Source: Primulina eburnea (taxonomy: Eukaryota > Streptophyta > Magnoliopsida > Lamiales > Gesneriaceae). From it: a DNA stretch of 64,000 bases. Where the stretch lies: NCBI RefSeq assembly GCF_022965805.1, contig NW_027331410.1:36001-100000 (forward strand), given 5' to 3'. A program made the position numbers and the translations under genes. This document shows, piece after piece, positions 1 through 9,757 of this stretch (position 1 is its first letter; the number at the start of each line of letters is the position of its first letter). The notes beneath the pieces were generated by a model that was not told the DNA's origin, did not search any database, and worked only from the letters and a program-made list of their open reading frames with translations.

Positions 1-1732
1 AGCTGGAGGTAACCCCGGGATTTCATCTGGGAACACATCCACAAACTCCCGTACTACTGGTAAATCTGCCAATGCCGGGCTTGATTTCTGTACATCTACA
101 GCATAAACAAGGAACCCATCTGCTCCTCTCTGCAACAATCTATTCATAGTCAAAGCCGAAATCAAGGGAATCCGAGATCTGGAACCCTTTCCGTAGAACT
201 TCCACTCTTCTGCCATTTCTGGTCTGAATCTGACAATCTTGTGGAAACAATCCACGGTGGCTCTGTACTTTGTTAACATGTCAATCCCAACAATGCAATC
301 AAAATCATCTAACCCCAGTACTATGCAATCTAGATCAATTTCATGACCCTCAAATTGTAAGATGCAATGTCTAACCGTAGTCACAACTATCAAACCACTT
401 CCCAACGGAGAAATAATAGACACTACATCCGACATTGACTCAACAGGCAAGGAATGCAATAATGCAAATCGTTCTGAGATGAATGTATGCGATGCACCAG
501 TATCTATCAATATATAAGCAGGATAACCGCAAAGAGAACAGTTACCTGCTATGACATCATCTGGGGAATCTTGTGCTTGCTCCTCTGTCAATGCAAACAC
601 CTGAGCCTGTTGTCGAGGAAGTTGGCTCACGGTCTGGCTACCTCTGGCTCTAGGCTGCGTCTGTGTCTGTGGTGGCTGGAAGGAATGAACAGATGAAGCT
701 TGCCTCTCAGGCTGAGCTACGGATGCAGATGACCCTGCACCTTGAAATCTTTGTGAGCTTCTTTGGGGACACACTTTAGCGAAGTGCCCCTGTTGTCTAC
801 ATATGTTGCATCTCCCTATCACTCCCTGGCACTGTTCAGTCGCATGTCTACCCCCACAAGAACTGCAGTAGACACCTGTATACCTTGTATTCGGATCAAA
901 ACCACTCTGTCTGGATCCACTGGAGCTCGATGAACTGCTCCCAGGTCTTTTGAACTGCTTCCCTTTTGCTTTCAGCTGATCCTTCCGCCCGCTGCTACTA
1001 CCACCGGTATCGAATCTAAGAGGAGGTTGTGCTAGAGGTAGTGGTGGTCTCGGACTCGGAGCAACATACGGAGCACTCCGTTGCCTAAGCAATCCTGCTT
1101 GTGCTCCTTTGGCACGGTTCAATGCCTCAGCGAAATTGTTGGGTCTTCCAGTATTTACCAACGTAAAGATATCATGATTTAAGCCGTTTATAAACTGATC
1201 TGCTACGGCCTCATCACTACCTGAAACATGAGGTGCAATGCGAAGCAATGAAGAAAATTTAGCGACGTACTCTTCGATGTTCAGTTGCCCTTGCCTCAAG
1301 TTTGCAAACTCAGCGCCTTTATCTTTACGGTAGGATATAGGAAAGAATCGCTGATAAAACTCTGTCTTGAACACTTTCCATGTAATCTCCGTGCCACGCT
1401 ATTCCAATGCTCTTTTGATATTCAACCACCAATTCTTAGCCACGTCTTGCAGTTGATGGCCAATGAGTTTCACTCTTTTCTCATCATTGTATTCTAGAGA
1501 CTCGAACAACATCTCGATATCCTCCAACCAGCTTTCACATTCGATGGCGTTTTCTGTACCCCTTAAGGTAGGTGGTCTGAAGGACTGAAATCGTTTTAAC
1601 AGAGTCTCCATGGGTGTAGCAGTAACGTCCATTGGATCCCCGGATGTGCTACCCTGTTCTGGTGCTGTGGGTCGTAGAGACACTCCTGCTCTTCTAGGAG
1701 GCATGTATCTGATATTCAACAAATTAGTATAC
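1..1732 (-). pseudogene. Element 1 gag-protease polyprotein, truncated by window edge
   Basis: Ty3/gypsy polyprotein on the minus strand. It starts at about 1732-1730 (residues MPPRR) and runs off the left edge. Gag has the same retrotransposon-gag core as element 2 (a METLLKRFQSF stretch). A CCHC zinc knuckle ([15 protein letters not shown]) is encoded near 770-815, and the aspartic protease signature LIDTGA lies near 495-515. The sequence at the left edge encodes the linker before reverse transcriptase. An in-frame TAG (plus-strand CTA at 1399-1401) interrupts gag after RALE, so this copy is not functional as written. Close similarity to element 2 at 7730-9757 puts both in one lineage, most likely the Tekay chromovirus clade. 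The remaining pol and the 3' LTR lie outside the window. Confidence 0.9.
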
Positions 1733-1948
1733 AAGCTATACAAACTGTCTCAGCCCTCCTCTGATCATTTACCTCTGATCCAGAATCGGCTCTGATTCAG
1801 TCTTTACTAATACATGCTGTAATGCAAGTCAGATAACAATACAACATGCAATAATGAAAGCAATAAATCATGCTAGCACATCATAAAGCAAGGAAGAAGA
1901 CTCGATCTACCCCGCTCATTCTATCTTATCTCAATCTAAAGGATCTAT

Positions 1949-1961
1949 CGCTCTGATACCA
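1949..1961 (-). other. Primer-binding site of element 1 (initiator Met tRNA type)
   Basis: On the minus strand this reads TGGTATCAGAGCG, which matches the 3' end complement of plant initiator tRNA-Met. It is separated by 5 bases from the inner end of the element 1 LTR at 1967, the same spacing as in element 2. Confidence 0.85.
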
Positions 1962-2466
1962 CCTGTTGTGGGGACCCGGGCTCTAACTCTGTTCTTTGGG
2001 ATTAAATGGATCATTAATATAAAAAGTGGGTCAAATTTTCGCTTTTCAACATTCATTCTAATGTTATATAAACAACCGTCAAGTCTTTATTTAATTTACA
2101 ATCATACAAACATGTCGTATACTAATACATAAATCCAACTAGTGTTTAATACAATACCAAATACAAATAGTCCAAGTCTACTAAAACCACTAGTCCTCTG
2201 CTGCGCCCGTAGTCTCCACGCTATATCAATCTCGTCTCTGTCTCGACCCAGATCCTGCCCCACCTGTTGTTATGCACACATACAGACATAACAACAGCCG
2301 GAAACTCCGGTGAGAACAAATCCCAGTATAAATGTAATGTCCAAGAATTTGATTACCGTAATCTGAGATGATTTGTTGATTATGAATGGATATGAGTATA
2401 GTTGGACCGCTCCGAGACCAAATTGGTTAAAACATATGAGTTATGTGATTTTCGGGCAGAACCTGT

Positions 2467-2646
2467 GGCGCCCGAGCGGTAGAATATTACCGCCCGAGCG
2501 CCAATGTGTGATAAGAATAATGCTCGGACAGAAAGTATGGCGCCCGAGCGGTAGAAAACTACCGCCCGAGCGCCAATGAATAATAAGATAGGTATCCGGG
2601 CAGAAAGTGCCGCGCCCGAGCGGTACTTTCTTACCGCCCGAGCGCG
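2467..2646 (+). repeat. Three GC-rich hairpin modules in the solo LTR, period about 72 bp
   Basis: Modules lie at 2467-2502, 2539-2574 and 2612-2646. Each has the form GGCGCCCGAGCGGTA, a 5-7 base loop, then TACCGCCCGAGCGCC. GCGGTA pairs perfectly with TACCGC, and the outer GGCGC with GCGCC. The intervening sequence (CAGAAAGT before each module) is also repeated, so the array is tandem with a unit of about 72 bp. The modules lie 134-314 bp inside the LTR. Confidence 0.9.
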
Positions 2647-3479
2647 AGACGTGTTGCATGCGGGGTGTGCCATTTGCTTTGTTGCATGTTACGGGTATAT
2701 ATATATATAGGAATTGCAATTATTCCTCAGAATTAGAGAAAGGGGTCGAAGCTTTGGCACAGAAAATCCTTACGCCTTTTGTGAGAAATCCGCCCGTCCG
2801 ATTTTGAATCCGATTTCGGTACTGAGTTCCTATCAACGTAGGCTACAACTGGACGTAAGTTTTTCTACGTTTTGATATGTTTTGAAATTATGGTATCATC
2901 AGAATCTGATATGATTCTTATATGATGTTCTTGGTATGTTAGACATCTTATAACTGAAACCGGACTGAGGAACAGATACCATATGAAATTGTTATGATTT
3001 TTAGAGTTGAGTTGAATAAGAATTGATATCCAGATTGAGTGATTAGCGAGTATAAGACGTTAGAATTTATATCTGACTGATATGGTATTGCTGGATATAT
3101 TGAGATTATGATGATATGCCGTTGAAACAGAATTTGATTGAATTCTGATTATATCCAGTATTGATTTAGTGGTTTATTGATATCATACCCTCGATATTGT
3201 TATTGTCAGATTGAGTATTGACAGGCTTTGAGTTCGAGAATTCGACAGGGTCAGAATATCAGAAAGAAAGGTATAAATTAATGTTGAGTTGGGATTGCAC
3301 AACTCGAGTGAGGTTTGACTCGAGTCTCCCTAAATCACATACTTTCATTTATTGCATTGATATTTGCAATTGATGAGACTTATGATTGTAGTCTATTGAT
3401 TTATAGCCACTGCATGTAATGACTGCTGATTCGCTAGTCGTCGATTGATTTGCTTAGATACTGAATGCATGTATTGATT

Positions 3480-3655
3480 ACTGAGTCGTTGAGTCATTGG
3501 CTGATTCGTCTAGTCACAGGCTGATTCGTCTGGTTATTGACTGATTCATCTAAACTTAAGCTGATTCGCTTAGTCACAGGCTGATTCGTCTGGTTATTGG
3601 CTGATTCGCCTAATTCTTGACTGATTCGTCAACTCTGCGGTTGATTCGCCCAGAC
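3480..3655 (+). repeat. Short tandem array (CTGATTCGTCT-type) in the solo LTR
   Basis: About eight degenerate copies of a 20-22 bp unit close to GGCTGATTCGTCTGGTTATT follow each other, with weaker copies upstream to about 3424. The array lies in the part of the LTR where elements 1 and 2 instead carry the GAATAAGACG inverted repeat. Confidence 0.8.
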
Positions 3656-5470
3656 ACTGATATATGAATTATATCGATGTCGTTTAGGGATTGATTCATT
3701 CCTATCGACTGAGATTCGATATAATTACCTATATCCAGACATCGGAATCCCTAGGTTAGAGTTGAGTCGAGTCTGAGACGACGCGTCAGTGAAGTCGAGT
3801 CTGAGACGACGCGTCAGTGAAGTTGAGTCTGATACGCCATGTTGAATTACATTGGTCATATCATTCATGTTTATTGAATGCTTGATATTGATTTATGTTT
3901 CTGATTTGAAACATATTATGAATAATTCTTATATGCTTTCGTGTATTCTTTTATATGATTGCATGTATACATTGTTTATAATGGGATATTTATATCTCGC
4001 CGGAGTTATCCGGGTGTTGTCTTGTTTTGTATGTGTGCATGACAACAGGTGGGGCTGGATCAGGGTCAAGAAGAGGATGAGAGAAGATTAGATAGCGTGG
4101 AGATCCGGGCTTCGAAGCAACATAGGATTCAGAACTGATATGTAGTTGAACCTAGTTGAATTCTTGTAGATAACACAAGATTTGTATGTTCATGTTTAAT
4201 ATGTAATTTGAGTAAATTACATTACGTTTCCGCTTTGTATTTTTTAAAAAAAAAATTTAGACCATGTTTTATAATTGATTAATTAGTCCCAATAATGATT
4301 AAGAACTGGATTAGCGTCCGGGTCCTCACAATAAACATGTATACATGCATATAATCAATCTATACATGCAACATGCTATGATGAATGTCATCCATATAAA
4401 CATGCAATGCAATGCGAATCAAACCATATCTGGACTCGACTCGACTAGAACTCTAGGGATCCCGGTGTGAATAAGACGATCTATCACCTACCCTCCCAAT
4501 CGGGGTGACGGTATGTCTTATTCCTAGACTCCGGCCTGATCTGTATCCACGTCTACAATAGGAGAATGATCTTCCCCTAAGCTGTGATATCACCGAACAT
4601 CTAGAAGTTTGACGGATCTGTCAAGACTCCCTATCTTAAATGCAATGCACGACAATCTGTAAACAATGCATAATCATCTCAAAAGATTTGAATACAAGTC
4701 TATAAACAAATCACAATCATAATTCAAGATAAACAATAAATCTAGTATGTGATTTTGGTTGGGAAACTCAAATGAGATCTCATTTGAGTTGTATCTCCCC
4801 AAACAAAACATGGCTTATACCTTTCGTCGCACAATCATCGAAGTCTCGAAGACGAATCTGTCACTATCAGATCTGAAATACAAATGAGAATACATATTCT
4901 ATTAATCTCTAATCTAATCAACCCATATCTAATTCTATACATGATCTCGGTACAATTTGACAGCATAACGACGTAATTCTTGATACCGGTCAATTCAATT
5001 CTCAACATATATCAACATAGATTATATCCTCAATTCATAACCATCACAATATCTAAGTCAAGATCTCAAAATCTGCATAATCTCATCTCAATATATGTTA
5101 AAATTCATAACAAATGCAGGCGATATCATTTCTTCGATCCGCTTACGAATATATATTCACTAACTTCACAAGAACACATAATCTAGATTAATTCATTATT
5201 TCCCCAACATCCATATCTCAAATCATGTAGGAATTGAAGGAAACTTACATCACCTTGTAGCTAATACGGAGGGGAGTTCAAAACCGAAGTCGGATTTATG
5301 TTTGGATGATTGAATCTTGTAAAATCAAGTCTTAAAATTATTGAAGCTTGGAGGGGATTCTGAGGTTTACGTTTTCCTTCTTTCGTTGCTACTGAGGAAA
5401 TGAAGACAACTTATATATATTGCATGTAATCTCCTGCGTGTCTTCTTTAAAACTTTAACACATTTCAGAC

Positions 5471-5578
5471 GGTGCCCGGGCGGTAAAAATGTACCGCTCG
5501 GGCGCGGAAGGTTCTGCCCAAAACATAATTTTGTTGAACAATGGCGCTCGGGCGGGCTCTTTCTACCGCTCGGGCGCC
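5471..5578 (-). repeat. Two GC-rich hairpin modules in the element 1 LTR
   Basis: Modules at 5471-5505 and 5543-5578 are spaced 72 bp apart and lie 136-243 bp inside the LTR. They use the same GGCGCCCGAGCGG/CCGCTCGGGCGCC vocabulary as the solo LTR, with inner pairing GCGGTA/TACCGC intact in the first module and partly lost in the second. Confidence 0.85.
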
Positions 5579-5709
5579 ACTCATTCTGTTCAAACCTTGC
5601 ACCCTTCACATTCTTTGATCAATCTAATCTCGGGATGTTCCGTCTATAACTATATCAATCCCGATTAACTAACAAAATCACAATTTTACAGATTTAACAT
5701 TTCCGGGCT

Positions 5710-5714
5710 TTACA
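5710..5714. repeat. Target site duplication TTACA, left copy
   Basis: TTACA at 5710-5714 is repeated at 14174-14178, bounding element 2. These five bases are also the terminal bases of the element 1 LTR. Confidence 0.9.
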
Positions 5715-7474
5715 TGTAAGGCTCGAGAATTATCAGCTGTTATGGATGTGAGATTCACAAGTTGGAGAATGCATGACATTTGAATTGAAATTGTGAGGTT
5801 TGGGCCGAAGCCATACCGCACCCGCGGTGTTAGAGATACAGCACCCGCGGTGCATTGAAAAGAAATTGGTGAATTTGTGCGAAGCCACACCGCACCCGCG
5901 GTGCTAACAGAACCGCACCCGCGGTCCGAGAATTTCAGGAAATGCAAGGGCTGCCGTGAGCACAGCGCACCCGCGCTGCTAGTGTACCGCACCCGCGGTC
6001 GTGCGTGTCAAATGAAAAATAAACCACTTGTTCCTTGTCATGCATATATGATATGTGTCTTCTTTCCCTTCTATTTCAGAAACTGAGAGCCGAGAGAATG
6101 CTTAGGAGAAAGCTTCATGTCCTTTTTTATTTGAACTTATGATTTTGAAGAATTTAACCATCCGATTTCAGATACGACTTTGGTTTTGAACTCCTCTCAT
6201 CATTTGCTATTCAAGGATGTAAGTTTTGGTTATGTTCAGCATGTTTTAATATATATGTGTTGGGAGAATTCATGATTTTGTTAGAAATATGAGTTCTTGA
6301 TATGTTGAGCAGTATAGAATCACAATCGGATTGATTTTCGGACACCGTATACTATTATTCGAAATTTCAGCATGTATGATGTTAAGATTGTACAGATTTC
6401 AGCTTATGTATTGAGGTGTTGATGAGATTATGAGTTGATGGTGATTGAGTATGTTATTGTGGGGTTATCGGTATCGAAAGAATTACGCCGTTACGCCGTC
6501 GAATTATATTGAAACCGATTTCAGCCTTGTATATTGAGTTGCTTGAGATGTATATGACTGAAGTGCACATTGTTTATGCCATTTCAGATTTGTATTGGCT
6601 ATTGTGAACTCGAGACTTCGACTACGACACCGACTATTCGACAAGAAAGGTATAATTCATGTGGTCACGGGATTGCACAACTCGATTCAGATTTGATACG
6701 AGTTTCCCTAAATCACATACTAGATTGTTATTACATTTGATTATGTAATGTCTTGTTTATTGATTTATATTCGAGTCCTAAGATAGGAGATATTGGCAGA
6801 TTGGCCAAAACTAGACGTTTCGGTGTATCGACGCATATGAGCAGATTTGCTATATGTGTAGATCCTCGATACAGAGTTGACCGAAGTCTAGGAATAAGAC
6901 GTACCGTTGCCCCGAGTGGTTGGGTAGGTGACAGACCGTCTTATTCACACCGGGATCCCTAGATTAGAAAAGAGTCGAGTCAATATTTAAATGTTGAATA
7001 CAGATTTGTATTCTTCTACATGTTTAGATTTACATTCATGTTATTTGATATATGCTATGCATTTGTATATGATTATTACATTGCATGCATCCATGTTTTA
7101 TACTGGGATATGTTCTCACCGGAGTTATCCGGCTGTTGTCGTGTCTGTATGTGTGCATGGCAACAGGTGGGGCAGGATCTGGGTCTCGAGCTAGATGAGA
7201 GATGGATGATAGCGTGGAGATCTCGGGCATTGCAGATTACTAGTGTTTTATTGTGAAACTTGTACTACTCATGTTGGTAGTTGATATTTAAACACTAGTG
7301 TATGGTTGTATTAAACAGACTGGTATGTATCTTATGTCGTTTAGTTAATATATAGACTTGTTATGCTTTAGTTATACATTTGAATTAATGTTAAAAGAAA
7401 AATTTTGACCCACATTTTCGAACAAAGATCCAATTAAATCCCAAAAGAATTGAGTTAGAGCCCGGGTCCCCACA
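5715..7474 (+). mobile_element. Element 2 5' LTR
   Basis: 1760 bp, beginning TGTAAGGCTCG and ending GTCCCCACA. It has the GC-rich hairpin array at 5815-5999 and an inverted repeat GAATAAGACG (6892-6901) with CGTCTTATTC (6937-6946). Confidence 0.95.
5815..5999 (+). repeat. Six ACCGCACCCGCGGT hairpin modules in element 2 5' LTR
   Basis: Modules at about 5815, 5840, 5888, 5912, 5963 and 5986 have the form CACCGC-ACCC-GCGGTG, a 6-bp stem on a 4-base loop. The module at 5963-5978 reads CAGCGC-ACCC-GCGCTG: both arms have changed and pairing is retained. Confidence 0.9.
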
Positions 7475-7479
7475 ACAGG

Positions 7480-7493
7480 TGGTATCAGAGCAG
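7480..7493 (+). other. Primer-binding site of element 2 (initiator Met tRNA type)
   Basis: TGGTATCAGAGCAG begins 5 bases after the 5' LTR end at 7474 and matches the complement of the initiator tRNA-Met 3' end. Confidence 0.9.
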
Positions 7494-7729
7494 TAGGTTC
7501 TGTAGACTGAGATAGAATAGAATGAGCGGGGTAGATCGAGTCATCTTACTTGCTTTTGAGATGCTAGCATGATTATTGCTTTCCCTATTATATGTTGTTG
7601 TATTATCTGAATTGATTTACAGCATTTCAAGCCTGAATCATAACCGATTCTCGATCAGAGGTATATGATCAAAGGAGGGCTGAGACAAATGATAGTGATT
7701 GTGTACTAATCAGCTTGATAATCAGATTT

Positions 7730-8194
7730 ATGCCGCCTAGACGAGTACCACAGCCAGTAGCAGGACAGATGCCGGAGCAGGGTAGCACATCAGGAGCTCA
7801 GATGGATGTTACGGCTACTCCGATGGAGACCTTATTGAAGAGATTTCAGTCTTTCCATCCGCCTACCCTGAAGGGCACAGAGAGTGCAGTAGAGTGCGAA
7901 AGCTGGCTTGATGATATCGAGATGTTGTTTGAGTCTTTGGCATATACTGATGAGCGACGTGTGAAACTGATAGGGCATCAGATGCAAGAGGTTGCCAAGA
8001 GCTGGTGGTCGACTACGAAGAGAGCCTTGGAGCACCGAGGCATTGATATCACGTGGAAAGTCTTCAAAGATGAGTTCTATCAGCGCTTCTTCCCCGTTTC
8101 CTATCGAAAAGATAAAGGAGCTGAATTTGTGAATCTGAAGCAGGGACAGTGGAACATCGAGGAGTATGTTGCTAAATTTTCTGCATTGCTATGA
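7730..8194 (+). pseudogene. Element 2 gag, N-terminal part, ended by an in-frame TGA
   Basis: The coding frame opens with ATG at 7730 (MPPRRV), about 240 bases after the primer site. It contains the retrotransposon-gag fold (METLLKRFQSF, WWSTTKRAL, FYQRFFP). A TGA at 8192-8194 interrupts it. The downstream frame (from 8195) continues in the same phase with gag-like sequence, so this is a nonsense mutation and not the natural gag end. The change is compatible with CGA to TGA, the usual result of deamination of a methylated CpG. Confidence 0.88.
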
Positions 8195-9757
8195 TTTGCA
8201 CCGCATGTGGCCAGGAACGACGAGGCAGTGGCCGATCAGTTCATCAACGGGCTGAATCCTGATGTTTTTACTTTGGTGAACACGGGACGACCTAATACTT
8301 TTTCAGAGGCACTGAACAGAGCTAAGGGAGCCGAGGCTGGCTTGACCAGGCAGCGAGGCGCTTCCTACGGTGTTCAGGGGCAGAGACCGCCACAGTCCAC
8401 GACCGTACAGTTTCCACCACCTCCTCCTCGTTTTGACAGTGGAGCTAGTGGTAGTGGTAAGAAGGAATTTCTGAAGGCTAAGGGCAGACAGTTTAAGAAG
8501 TCCGGGAGTAGTTCATCGAGTTCGAGTGGATCTCGACAGAGATGTCAGGGTTCAGATTACAGTAGCGTATATTGTAGCTCGTGTGGAGGACGACATGCCA
8601 CGGAGCAGTGTCAAGGAGTTATGGGACGCTGCAACATCTGTAGGCAACAGGGACACTTCGCCAGAGTTTGTCCCCAGAGAGGTGCACCACGATTCCAGAG
8701 TACAGGGTCATCAGCACCAGTGCCACAGATGGAGAGACAGGCATCCTCTGTACACTCCTTCCAGCCACCACCTACACAGACCCAGCAGAGACCAGGAGGT
8801 AGTCAGACGGTGAGTCAGCCTCCCAGACAGCAGGCACGTGTCTTTGCCCTGACAGAGGAACAGGCGCAGGAGGCGCCAGATGACGTCATTGCAGGTAACT
8901 GTTTTCTTTGCGGTTATCCTGCATATGTGTTGATAGACACAGGGGCATCACATACATTTATATCTGAACATTTTGCATTGAGACATTCATTGCCTGTTGA
9001 GTCGATGTCGACAGTAGTGTCTATAGCTTCTCCCTTGGGAAGTGGTTTGATATCTGTGACTACTGTTAGACACTGTATGCTTCAGTTTGAGGGGCATGAG
9101 ATTGATCTTGATTGTGTAGTACTTGGGTTAGCTTATTTTGATTGTATAGTTGGCATAGACATGTTAACCAGGTACAAGGCCACGGTAGATTGTTTCCACA
9201 AGATTGTCAGATTCAGACCCGACATGACAGATGAGTGGAAATTCTACGGCAAGGGTTCCAGATCTCGGATTCCCTTAGTATCTGCTCTGACTATGAGTAG
9301 ATTGCTTCAGAGAGGAGCAGAGGGCTTTCTCATATATTCAGTAGATCTACTGAAGTCGAGCCCAGCATTGGTAGATCTGCCAGTGGTTTGCGAGTTTGCA
9401 GATATATTCCCAGACGAGATTCCAGGGTTGCCTCCAGTTCGAGAGGTTGATTTCAGCATTGATCTTGTGCCAGGCAGTGTTCCTATCTCGAGAGCTCCGT
9501 ATAGGATGGCACCGATAGAGCTGAAAGAGTTGAAAGCACAGTTGGAAGATCTTCTGTCCAAGGGGTACATTAGACCGAGTGTATCACCTTGGGGTGCTCC
9601 GGTGCTTTTCGTCAGAAAGAAAGATGGTTCGATGCGACTGTGTATTGATTACAGACAGTTGAACAAGGCAACAGTGAAGAACAAGTATCCTTTGCCGCGC
9701 ATCGAGATTTGTTTGATCAGTTATAGGGATCTTCGGTATACTCGAAGATTGATTTGA
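8195..9757 (+). pseudogene. Element 2 gag C-terminus, zinc knuckle, protease, start of reverse transcriptase
   Basis: Open from the TGA at 8192 to a premature stop at 9755-9757. It has a CCHC knuckle [15 protein letters not shown] (about 8632-8676), a proline/glutamine-rich linker, the aspartic protease [10 protein letters not shown] (about 8930-8960), and the beginning of reverse transcriptase (LDKGYIRPS-type region, [18 protein letters not shown]). Frame is lost at about 9706-9707, where one G is missing in the codons after PRIE. The last residues read out are therefore out-of-frame. Confidence 0.9.

Larger units (their letters stand above)
2333..4330 (+). mobile_element. Solo LTR of a related Ty3/gypsy family
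   Basis: A 1998-bp unit running from TGTAATGTCC to GGTCCTCACA, flanked by perfect 5-bp duplications ATAAA (2328-2332 and 4331-4335). No internal coding region or primer site adjoins it, so it is the product of recombination between two LTRs. Its 3' third (3990-4110) resembles the LTRs of elements 1 and 2 (CCGGAGTTATCCGG, then a TGTTGTC/GACAACA pair and CAGGTGGGGC). It therefore comes from a sister family. It lies in the opposite orientation to its host LTR. Confidence 0.92.
1967..5714 (-). mobile_element. Element 1 5' LTR (Tekay-type), split by a solo LTR
   Basis: The LTR begins (minus strand) TGTAAAGCCCGG at 5714 and ends CCCCACA at 1967. It consists of 4336-5714 plus 1967-2332, net about 1745 bp once the nested solo LTR and one copy of its 5-bp duplication are removed. 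It keeps blocks shared with element 2: the stretch around 2241-2310 matching 7105-7185, a GAATAAGACG inverted repeat (4469-4478 with 4514-4523), and the GC-rich hairpin modules at 5471-5505 and 5543-5578. Confidence 0.88.

Noticed and set aside
2373..2719. Repetitive open frames with RPSGRxLPPERQ-type units
   Set aside because: They read through the 72-bp hairpin array of the solo LTR in several frames, on both strands; non-coding repeat.
6753..7256. Open frames in the LTR that recur at 13452-13955
   Set aside because: They lie inside the two LTR copies and repeat only because the LTRs do; no domain.
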